From positions 186,001 through 250,000 of the forward strand of contig JAAXNY010000005.1 in NCBI GenBank assembly GCA_013420905.1: 64,000 nt of DNA, in the 5' to 3' direction. Every line of letters starts with the position of its first letter. The stretch's first letter is position 1. Shown in pieces: positions 35,032 through 44,758 of the stretch. The position numbers and the translations under genes are program-made. Origin of the DNA: Collybia mongolica. Its lineage: Eukaryota > Basidiomycota > Agaricomycetes > Agaricales > Clitocybaceae. The notes under the pieces are model-generated. The model worked only from the letters and a program-made list of their open reading frames with translations, was not told the origin of the DNA and searched no databases.

Positions 35032-35512
35032 ACATCCAGGGGTGCACACCCACCCACCAGGTGATGTTCTACCATATGGAATACATCACTGCACCACCCA
35101 TGTCCACCATGCTAGCTGCTCACTAGCAGATGTAGGCAGGCAGTCACTGGTAATGTGGCAGGTGCCTCTGTGGTTCTTGTTGCAGCTCTTATTGTTGTGA
35201 TTTGGCAGTTGTTATTATCAGGGGTGGGTATGAGAGAGGGTGGTGGTATCCATGGCAGTGGGACCTAGCATTGTATTTGGCAGTGTTGTGCACAATCATA
35301 AGGCAGGGAGGTGATGGGAGGGGCAGCTGGGGATATAATGGTGGTGGTTGACAACAAGGCTGATGGGTGATGTGGCACCCATCAACAATACTCAGCCATT
35401 GCCAGTAATGGCCAAGAGTAGGCAGCAGGGGTCATTATAAAAACAAGCACCTTGGACTGACAAGCTCATATTACCAAATGGTTAATCTGCATGCTTTATG
35501 CATATGACATGT
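35032..35512. other. No recognisable gene
   Basis: AT/GT-rich sequence with no ORF of note between the young hAT-like element and repeat R3 copy c. Confidence 0.4.
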
Positions 35513-36483
35513 AACCTTGAGGCCTTGTATTTGACTCTCCAAAATATTGCATTTTTGTGCATTAAATAAGCAATGGTAACTATAATTAAGTAAGCAATCT
35601 GGACAGTCTGCATGGACTTCATGAGGAGTTGTTCCAAGCTGGGTCTGAGCATCCAAGTAATAGTGTGGATTTACTGACTTGTTTTTAAGGAAAATGCCTA
35701 GATATATATTGTTATCTTTTATTGGTGGATATTTGTATAGGATCTATAAACACCAACTTCTATTGGCATATGCCATGGATATGGGTGAAGTTGTAAGTGG
35801 ATCACTTGTTTGTCCACATCTAGCCATCAGAATCACTATTGCACAGCTTGCATAGCCTCACTGTTATATCTATTATTCTCTCACACACTGCTTTAACCCC
35901 TTGACAGATAGTAGTTTACTCTGGACTGACATATCACAGATGGATTGTTGCATCAGTAGAGTTACTGATATCAGATTCTGTTGTTATTTGAGACATAGCC
36001 ACAATGTACTGTATATAAGGTGCCCCTTCCTCTCCATGGAAGGGCACCTTTGCAATAGACTTGGGCTGGGTTCTCTACTCATAGTCAAGCCTCTAGTGCT
36101 CTATGCTCATCCCTTCCCTGCATGGTTGTTCATACTGTGTATACTGCTCCCTGTCTGAGCTTCTTGGCAACATGATCCCATACAGAAATGCAACAAGTAT
36201 TTGGCAAGCTCAAATGTGTGGTCATATTACATCTTCATGTTGGGCATCCATCAGGCCTTCCATGTTGTCAAGCTACTCCCTGTACCCTACAATCTAATTC
36301 TAGGACAATGCCTGACAAGTGTTCCAGAACCAAACTTATCAACAACAAAAAGTAATATAAAGTTGAAGAGATTCTGGATAGCTAATTCTGTTGCAACAAA
36401 CTGGTTCTAGAAATATAAAGAAAAGTTAATCAAAAAAAAAACATAAGGACTTGTATCTGTCAGTAATGGCCCTCTACCTCAAG
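35513..36483 (+). repeat. Composite repeat R3, copy c
   Basis: 35513-35670 matches 15949-16110, and 35670-36483 matches 14930-15650 and 16330-16870. The end encodes the same chromovirus-tail fragment as copy a (FHVVKLLPVPYNLILGQCL, then a shifted VEEILDS). This copy lacks the Tc1 end present at 15.9 kb. Confidence 0.6.
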
Positions 36484-36904
36484 TACATGCTATTGATTCA
36501 ACTCCAGGATCTACCCAAAAATGGATAACTCCATTTGAATATCCAGTAGCATATACAGTACATGTCCAGAATGCTTATGTCCCATGGTAAAGCAGCTTCA
36601 GTACAACTATGTTCCAAACATTCTGGCACTTGAGTATCCTCACACCAATATAAAGACCAACCACAAGATTGAATTTTTGGTAGATGAAAAGTGCACCACA
36701 CTCTATCTGAGGGGGGTTGTGTATCATGGAGAAAATCACTTTACCTCCAGAATAATTTCTAGCAAAGGCAAAATATGGTACTATAATGGGATGCTCACTG
36801 AACAAGTATCTATTGAGGACAGAAGTTTAAGGGATTTATATGATAATGACTTGAGAAGGTATCAGAACAGAGATTTAGTAGTAGCTGTATATGCTCAAAA
36901 ATAA
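36484..36904 (+). pseudogene. C-terminal part of Helitron-associated protease-like protein
   Basis: 36584-36904 reads NYVPNILALEYPHTNIK, HKIEFLVDEKCTTLYLRGV, then VYHGENHFTSRIIS and IWYYNGML, ending VVAVYAQK and TAA. The segment L.GV.Y.G..HFTSR....G..W..DG is the region after the helicase in basidiomycete Helitrons that carries the presumed catalytic His of the cysteine-protease-like domain. Its N-terminal partner with the Cys motif is at 27285-27868. Repeat R1 copy B, two transposons, element A and repeat R3 now separate the two halves by 8.6 kb. A stop near 36587 follows a short leader in the same frame. Confidence 0.65.
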
Positions 36905-39411
36905 TATTTATATGAAAATAACTTGTAATACAATTATGATGGTCAGCTTGTGTGAAATGGACTTCTGATTCACATTACCAAAAAAAGGATGAGTACCTGC
37001 TACTCCAAGTATTGGCCCTCTAAGTCAAAATCAATGTCTTAGTTGGTCTGCTCTACAGAAAAAAACACAAAAATCATCAGAACTAACTTTTTTCTATGAT
37101 GATGGGCAGTGAATGGGCATTCACATAGTTTTCATGTATTTGGCATGCTTATGTGATGGAATATATCATGTGACATGTATTAATAAATAGAGAAATCAAT
37201 CCTCTTTGTATTTCAGGTAAATATAGTAGTAGTTGTTGATTTTTCCAATGTTATAAAGGTCAATTATTATATTTACCTTCAATTCTAAATACAAAAAATT
37301 ACCTATATCTGCATAAGGTGGTATTTCCCAAGCACATCTACTTCTTGAAGGAAGACCACAGAGAGTCCCAAGGCAAGATGCTGCCAATGGGCCACAAGAA
37401 CAGAAGCATGTGAGTGCGTGAATCTATACAACATTGGAAAAGAGATAGCTCAAACTGTTGGAGAGAGTGCTGGTGGAGGTACTGCAGATCTGACAGGAGT
37501 CTGTATGGGTGCCAGTTTGGATACTGTAGGTGTTGTTGTCCTATGGCTAGTAAAGTAGAGGTACATATTTCTGCTTGTCACACAAGTTTTTTTGATGTCT
37601 TAACTTTTTTACCCCATTGCTTGATCTTGTAAGGAGATGTTCAAGAATGAGAACTCCAGAAATATTACATTGGAGTGTTTCTTTGTGATGATCACTGAGG
37701 TGAGCATTAAGGTAACTATATATCAGTTGGAGTACTACAAATACAGTATGCTAATTAATTGGAATAAACTCTAAGTGTGGTGAGGCCACAAAAAGCACCA
37801 AACTCACTATTGAATACTTTCTATGCAGTCTCTTGAAAAATTTCAAGTCAATAATTACAACCAGATTGGCAGCCTCTATGCCAAAACCCAAATGTCTCTT
37901 ATATCCTATACCACCAATTTACAGACCAGCCCTATAGGCTCCCAATATACCTCCATAGTATTTATCTAATGTACCTATATAGATGGTGTCATCCATGATC
38001 AGATGGCATCTTTGCAGTAACTTAGGCCCAGATCTGTCTCTTGTATCAAAGCATGATTAGTCCTTAGGTGCCCTCTTCCCTATGTGGCTGAGTCTGTTCA
38101 TATTACTCTCCCCTCTGGGTACTCAGTGCAATGTGACCCTTTATAAACCTTGGGTTAGTGCAGCACAACATAGAATCACCCTTACACATCCTTCTCCCAG
38201 TACTGCAGCATCCAATTAATGCATGTGCTGTCATTGGGGAACTACTGTATAGTGGTGCCAATCACATGTACAGTTTGCATGAGGTGAGGAAAGTGTGTTT
38301 CTTTTTGTACATTCTGTTAAAATCATGTGACATCGCTAGCTTGAGTTGGCCACCTGTTTGTTGCAAACAGTTTCCCACATCCAAGTGGTATTAAATACTG
38401 CAACATTCCATTGGGTGAAGGAGTAGCAGTGGTTGGATGAACATTATTGCTGGGTATAGACAAACATGATACAAGTATTGACAGTCACTGAAATGTTTCT
38501 GCTTGGTCTGCAACAGTAGTGTAAGTGCTTGTATCACACCCCATACCCAAAGGGGACACAAAATTCAGCCATGGCACCAGGGGACTAAGAAGGCTTTGAT
38601 ATAAGAGAGAGATCTGGGGCTAGGTCACTGCAAAGGTGCCATCTGATCACAGATGACACCATCTATATAGATATGTTGGATAAATGCTATAGAGGTATGT
38701 TGGAAGCATAGGGCTGTGCAAATGATATGGATGTAATGTGTTAGTAAGAAGTAAACTACTGTCCATGGAAGAGGCTAAGGAGTGTGTTACAAAGTAGGTA
38801 GGATTATACTGAGGTAGTCTTAAGGCATATGGTGGCATATGGTGTACAATATATCCAAGTCACTAGATGTGGGGGCACATATGCACTCCTCTTACAGGTA
38901 GTTCAAAGTGCATTAAACACACTCTTTAGCAAATCAACACACAAGTCTTGATCCATGCTAGTGCTAGTTTGTAAGTTTTCCTGGTTTTAGTTTTGGTTTG
39001 GGTTTGGTTGTTGGATGGAGAGGGAGAGTCATGCACTGTGATTACAGAGGTAGTACAGTGCTCCAAGTCACTTATTCACTCAACATGTGCCTATGGTAGG
39101 TTTTGTACATAATAAGGGTGTTCTCTATTAACCAAAGCACCCATTACTCAATACAATGCATGACACAAGACACCTACCCACAATCCCACGTCTCTTCCTA
39201 AAACCTAGAGTTAAACTCACAACAGCATCTTCCCACCTCCCCCAAGCTTAACCCACCCAACAAATCCCACCATACCACCCACCACAAAACCCCTCACCCA
39301 CAACCATCAGTAAAAAAATAAGTCTAAACAAGTCAGGTAAATATCAGGTATAATGACATAAGTCCTTTAAAAGTCATGTAAATACTACCAAATACAATTA
39401 CATCAGCAACA
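36905..39411. other. Repeat debris, no recognisable gene
   Basis: 36950-37250 contains inverted pieces of R1 (37187-37240 is the reverse complement of about 12810-12865). 38660-38895 is repeat R2 copy b. The rest is AT-rich with chance ORFs below 80 codons. Confidence 0.5.
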
Positions 39412-39794
39412 TCAGCTGACTTCCCAGTCATTTTCCTCTTCTAAGTCCATTGATGCCCCACTTTCAGCTGGAGTGAGGCCTAGGAGGCCAGCATGTTTTC
39501 TCAAAACATATATGTTTTGAGACTTTGCCTTCCAAATTCCAACAAGATTCTGTATATGTATAGTTTCTATTGCAGCCATTTGAATGGGACTTGGCCATCT
39601 TCCACAAATGACAGTTTGTATAGGGGCTTGAAGCTGCCCAAGTGGGTTGTATATCATTATGAGCTTGACATGGTTTCCATATTCTATTGAATAGAATGCA
39701 ATAGCCTCTCCAAAATTTTCACCAGGTTGGGCTTTTGGTATGAGTTCAGGATAATAGAGTCAAAGTAATTTTATCAATTCATGCTGTATCATGA
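39412..39794 (-). pseudogene. Plavaka/Tnp2 transposase C-terminus, separated from its gene
   Basis: Reading leftward from the TA of the right Tc1 copy gives IMIQHELIKLL, TGA, LYYPELIPKAQPGENFGEAI, FYSIEYGNHVKLIMIYNPLG, then WKAKSQNIYVLRKHAGLLGL and DLEEENDWEVS with a stop at 39412-39414. The first codon continues exactly the codon left open at 19807 on the other strand. The TGA stands where Arg (CGA) is likely. It has no start of its own. Confidence 0.8.
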
Positions 39795-39796
39795 TA

Positions 39797-41404
39797 CAGT
39801 GGCTCAAAAAACTGCCCCAATGTTTGTACATTTTTGAAAGATCGATATGGTATGAAGTGCTGACATAAGCAGGGGACCTGGGGTAATTATGTAAGATACT
39901 ATGACATCGTGGCTTTCCAATGGACCCTGGATCATGTGATTTGGATCAATATCCATTAAGCTATAAGCCAAACAAAATGGCTACTCATTGGGGCAGTTTT
40001 TTGACCCTTATCTTATTTTCCATTATTCTGGCATTTATGATCCAATGCAAGAACATTATGGACTGTGGGAAGAATAAACAATGTCATGTGACTTTATTTG
40101 TATCAATTTGACATGTTGGAATTGGTTCAATCATCTTCTTGACCTCTTACCACCATCATGAAAGCCATTTCTACTGCTCAGCACAATACTGTTGTTTCTC
40201 TCCTCAATGAGGGCTATTCTCAGCGTCAAATCAAGGAGAAAACTGGTCTAGGGAAGGGTACCATCAGTAGGATCAGCAAAGATGTGGATGGAAACAAAGA
40301 AAACAACCTTGGTGGCCGCCCCTCCAAGCTGTCTGTTCGTGACAAACAGTCAATTATTCGTCAAATCAAGTCAGGGAAGCTTGATAATGCAGTTCAGGCT
40401 ACCCAATTCATCAATGGCATCATCCCCAATCCTGTCACACCCCAGACAGTCAGAAATGCACTCAAGGAAAATCAATTTTATGCTGCTACAAAGAGGAAAG
40501 CTCCTCTTCTCAAACAAGCCCATCGCATCCGGCGTCTCCAGTTTGCAAAATATCATGAAAGCTGGACTGTGGAGGACTGGAAAAGGGTTCTATGGACAGA
40601 TGAGACCAAAATCAATAGGATTGGGTCAGATGGAAAGGTTTATGTCTGGAAACAAAGGGGAGAACCACCATCTGATAGAACAACATCACCTACTGTCAAA
40701 CATGGAGGAGGAGGAAACCTCATGGTATGGGGTTGTATGGGGTGGAATGGAGTGGGAAAGCTCATAGAGGTGCAGGGGAACATGGACAAGGTTCAATACT
40801 GTGAAATTTTGGAGAGTGGAGTTCAGGAAAGTTTTGAGAAGTTGGAAATGGTGGATGGCGAGCGCTACTTTCAGCAAGATAACGACCCCAAACACACATC
40901 TGGACTGGCCACACAGTGGTTTGAAGACAACAACATTTGAGTCCTTGGCTGGCCTGCCCAATCCCCTGACATGAATCCAATAGAACACCTTTGGGAACAT
41001 CTCAAGCGCCGTCTTAAAGAATATCCGACACCACCCAAAGGAGTACATGAGTTGTGGGATAGATTGGCTGAAGAGTGGGGTGAAATTCCACCAGAGGTAT
41101 GCCAAAACCTGATAGAAAGTATGCCCAGGTGGATACAAGCAGTTATAAAGGCAAAAGGTGGTCATACAAAGTATTAGATAGAAAATTAATAGAGGGTCAA
41201 AAAACTGCCCCAATGAGTAATCATTTTGTTTGGCCTATAGCTTAATGGGTTTTGATCCAAATCACATGATCCAGGGTCCATTGGAAAGCCACGATGTCAT
41301 AGTATCTTACATAATTACCCCAGGTCCCCTGCTTATGTCAGCACTTCATACCATATTGATCTTTCAAAAATGTACAAACATTGGGGCAGTTTTTTGAGCC
41401 ACTG
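39797..41404 (+). mobile_element. Tc1-like element, right copy (TcA-R)
   Basis: 1608 bp between TA dinucleotides (39795-39796, 41405-41406), in the opposite orientation to the left copy. It has the same end variants as the left copy: GATCGATATGG, AAGCC and GGCTACTC on the transposase 5' side, GATCAATATGG, AGGCC and GATTACTC on the 3' side. Its left flank is Plavaka DNA and its right flank is Gypsy gag. Confidence 0.95.
40158..41177 (+). pseudogene. Tc1/mariner DD34E transposase with in-frame TGA (right copy)
   Basis: Protein sequence identical by eye to the left copy, including Gln in QAHRIRRL and PRWIQ near the end, with the shared TGA at 40941-40943. N-terminal HTH and DD34E residues are intact as described for the left copy. 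Confidence 0.9.
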
Positions 41405-42310
41405 TAAGTTGGACCATGCTTGGTATTAAAATTAGGTAGCGGATCAACTGGTCCAGGGTTGCCTTCTGTTCTCCGGGGTATGTAGGGTACCGTGGGCACA
41501 TCAATGTAGGGCAATTCTTTTTGTATGGGTGACTTTACTGACGGTTCAACAATTTTCACTTTCTTTTTCCTAGGAGGCAGCGCTACTGGCTCCTCTTTGC
41601 TACTACTCTGACTACTCTCCAGATCATTACTTATACTTTCTTGATGACTATTTCTATTTTTACTATGGTCCTCAGGCTGTCTCTTGGAACGCGATCTAGT
41701 TGTAGGTCTAGCGTGTTCCTTAGCCTCCTTCATCGGACCTAATTGAAACCCGACTCTTTAACCGTGTTTTGGTTATTGAGCTCTGCTACCTGCCCTAATA
41801 AGGTACTCATTTGTGCTTGTAAGGCTACTATGTCAGGATTTGGCGTGCTCTTTGCAGTAGGATTATAGTTATTATATATATATTCCTGTTTCTGCATCTG
41901 AGGCGGTACTGGCAACGCAGTCTGCGCGCTCTGTTGTCCTAACATTTGTTGCACTTGAAATTGGGCCATTTGTGCCATTATGGCTTTCAAGGTTCCAATG
42001 TCGTTACTATTGTCTACTGCATTATGTGACTGATGCATAACTGACAATACTCCTGGAGCAGGTCCTTCCATGACATCTCCGTAATAAAGGGCCGCTACCT
42101 TCTTTGAATGGAAGTGTTCCACTTTATCTTTCAATGATACCGTTTCTGGTTCTCTTGGAATATATGATCCGTCTGGTAAGCATACTCCTCCATTTGTGTT
42201 GGTTTTTATTTTCCCTTCTTCAAAATGTTTCTGTTTCTTGGGACAGGCCATTATGAAGTGTCCGGGTGTAAAACAGTAGTGACATTTATACGCATTCAGT
42301 CTTTGTGGTT
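41405..42310 (-). pseudogene. Ty3/Gypsy gag C-terminal half with CCHC zinc knuckle
   Basis: Reading leftward from about 42310, LNAYKCHYCFTPGHFIMACP is a CX2CX4HX4C zinc knuckle that would bind genomic RNA. Then come CLPDGSYIPREPETVSLKDK, a Gln-rich stretch (MAQMAQFQVQQMLGQQSAQT) and, after a stop or frame change at 41736, a basic/acidic linker (TRSRSKRQPEDHSKNRN, PPRKKKVKI). It ends NTKHGPT at the Tc1 target TA. The next codon is completed by 21417 on the other strand (YETKSPIEV). It belongs to the same element as the pol fragment at 21.4-24.6 kb. Confidence 0.85.
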
Positions 42311-43319
42311 GTCCTCATAAGTAACTGTTGTAGTATGATATCATTAGTCCGGGGATCATCATTAATAGGAGAAGTAATTGTAAATTCAGGACTTGCACAA
42401 CCCGATCCTAGTCAGGGGCACTTGGTGTTAACTACCGGAAGAGACAGGACACTGTGAATAACAACCAGGACAATCAGGAGAAGTAAATGACAGTGCCACA
42501 CTGTTTTAAATAACAAAGCACGCGGTCAGGACTGGATAAGAGTTTAGCCAGCTCTTTCAATATTTGATAAGTAACAAGTAACAACATAATTGGCACGCAT
42601 GGCGCACGTGCCAAGTTGTAGAGGATGCGTCAGCATTAAATACAGATCCTTGGTGCAGGGGAGCGCGGTTCTGTATAAACATTTACAATTCCGTATGATA
42701 TTTAGTTTGTACACTATGAATAGACTGTAGATGAGTAGTGCAAAGGCAAGGAATATTGCCCCCACTTTATGCTACTATAGGATATACAAATCATATTTGT
42801 TGAAACACTATTGCGTGCATGAATTAAGGATCAGATTGCTTCAATTGTCTTGATTAGAATTGTCTTGAAGCATTTGGCTAAAGAGATCACAGAATTGAAG
42901 AGTTTAGTTCATTTGGAACTTAGTACTTGCATTGTCCATTGGAATTACTAGGCACTTGGCCTTTAGTGCATTTGGCACTGTTGTTTTAGTAAGTCACTTG
43001 GACTTATAGATCTGCTTGGGATTGTTAATAATTGAATGTACACTTGGTACTCAGTCTATTGGATTGAAAGATATTATGAAATATACCTCAAAAGTCTTAA
43101 CACTTGTGTTAGGGCTTTGTCCAAATCAAACCCGCCAAGAGATCAGTGAAAAAGGCCTTGACTAGTACTATTAAAACTTAGTGCTTTCAAGCACTTGAAC
43201 CTGAACTCAAACAGGCAATTCCTACCATTTGTGTGTTGATTATTAGATCTGGTGTGAGTGTGTGTAAGAGATTACATTACATAGCATCAGCACACTTATA
43301 GCCCAGGAGCCCCCTTTCA
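42311..43319. other. Upstream Gypsy DNA, possible LTR/leader
   Basis: CpG-containing sequence directly upstream (in minus orientation) of the gag fragment, the expected place for gag N-terminus, leader and 5' LTR. The capsid part of gag is not recognisable. I could not identify LTR ends because no second LTR is in the window. From about 42850 the sequence becomes AT/TTGG-rich without features. Confidence 0.35.
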
Positions 43320-43461
43320 ACGCAGATTGATGCGGACTTGGCACGCATGTGGATTGTCATTTGGCTGAGTGTCCTGCCAAATGAGTCCATGCAGACTCTG
43401 CGCAGAGTCCATGTGTCCACACAGAGTCTGCATGGGTTATGTGGCTTAGTGTAAAGACCTC
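43320..43461 (-). mobile_element. Truncated end of hAT-like element A
   Basis: ACGCAGATTGATGCGG through TTAGTGTAAAGACCTC corresponds to the last 140 bp of element A in reverse, with intermediate CpG decay. The rest of the element is absent. Confidence 0.75.
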
Positions 43462-43899
43462 GCCATAGTTGGTGTTGGTGGTCATAGTGGGTTGTGGGGG
43501 GCTGAGCGCTGGAATTGGTGGTTGTAGTGGGTCATGGGGGCCGTAGTTGGTTATGGGGGCCAAATGCTGGTGTTGGTGTAGTGGCCCTCATCATCATTAG
43601 TGCCTAGCTGTCTGCAGTTGGGGGCTGTACTTACCTTCAACCTGTAGCTGATTTGTGCTTACCTTGGCACATCCCTGTTACAAAGGGATTGGGAGTGGGG
43701 GGAAAATGAAGTAAGGATGGCAAAAAAAAAAGTGGCATGATTGAATTTCAGCACTTGCCAGAACAGTCCATGCACATGATCACATGTCTATATAGGACAC
43801 ACTGCTTTAATTTCTACAATCTCCCATAGTCCAATTGGTTAATAGATAATTTAATGACTTACCTCTAAGGTCTTTAGTTCAATTCATACTGTGGTCACT
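43462..43899. other. No recognisable gene
   Basis: GTTGGTGGT-type low-complexity sequence (43465-43580) followed by AT-rich DNA. Confidence 0.4.
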
Positions 43900-44111
43900 T
43901 TTTTTTAGCTTGCTTATTGTACTGTATATCAAGTCTAGTCAAGTCCTTCTGGAGTTCAATAGACTCTAGTAAAAAATATTGTCTGGACTCCCTCTGGACT
44001 CCAGAGAATAGGTGTAACTAGACATGGACTTTATGCCTACTAGACTGGGTTTATGTTATGCAAAAGTCCCTCTGGACTCCAGAAGGATAGGTGGGGGAGT
44101 GTAAAGCCCTC
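43900..44111. mobile_element. End of hAT-like element C with its own subterminal repeats
   Basis: The terminus GTGGGGGAGTGTAAAG (44091-44106) matches elements A and B. Inward lie units built on AGTCC-TCTGGACTCC and TAGACTCTAGT (43945-44085). It cuts a Gypsy pol frame at 44111. The opposite end was not located with confidence. Confidence 0.55.
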
Positions 44112-44500
44112 AAATTCATCCAGTTTTCCTTGTTCTGCCAGGCTGATGGGATAGATCTTACAATCCTTTGGTATAAAGTCAGGTTTTAGATCTATTGCAT
44201 GGTCCCATGATTGTCATGTGGGCATTCTTTCTGAGTTTGTTTTGTTGAATAATGATGCATATTCCTGATAAAATTCCAGTAATGTCTTCTTCAACTTCTG
44301 ATCTTCAATTTCTGCCTTGTGTTCCAGGTGTTCCAGTTCCTGTGATATTGATGTCTTTGCCTTAATCCAAATAGATTCTTCTTCCCCATCTTCTGGGTAA
44401 ATGTATGTCCTGAGTAAGTTGATTTCATGTTCATCATCTTCTTCATTGATTCCTAAAAGAATTGATTGCCAGTCTTCAAGGGGGTAAATGAATAGCATAC
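44112..44500 (-). pseudogene. Second Ty3/Gypsy pol fragment (protease-RT junction)
   Basis: Minus-strand frame: KTSISQELEHLEHKAEIEDQ, LLEFYQEYASLFNKTNSERM, a TGA, then [20 protein letters not shown] and [12 protein letters not shown]. This is the conserved stretch just before the RT core in many basidiomycete Gypsy elements. It is truncated on its 3' side by element C. It differs from the element at 21-24 kb and is therefore another family. Confidence 0.75.
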
Positions 44501-44642
44501 TGATCTGACTGATTTGAGTTTTGGTAAGCAGTTAAGCATTGACAATCTGCATTCCAATGTTTCTCCATAGTCCGGATGGACACAATTGTCTGTTGTTTTG
44601 CCCCAGAATGACATTGAGAACAAGCACATGAAGGAGTCATGG
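44500..44642 (-). pseudogene. Plavaka-type N-terminal zinc-finger fragment
   Basis: Starting at an ATG at about 44642: MTPSCACSQCHSGAKQQTIV, then SIRTMEKHWNAD. The Cys-x-Cys-x2-Cys followed by RT...HW resembles the N-terminal C2H2-like finger of Plavaka transposases. It runs directly into the Gypsy fragment, so it is a broken mosaic. Confidence 0.45.
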
Positions 44643-44758
44643 TAGTTGAGTTAAGTGAAATCTGCAATCACAATTGCCAAAAATGCTGACACAATCTTAG
44701 AATCACATGACCAGATCACATGTGTGTTTGGCAAGGTTGCTGGCTCATCCAAAACACT

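Noticed and set aside
42311..43319. 5' LTR of the Gypsy element
   Set aside because: The position is right, but no TG...CA ends, primer-binding site or second LTR could be identified, so it is listed only as upstream DNA.
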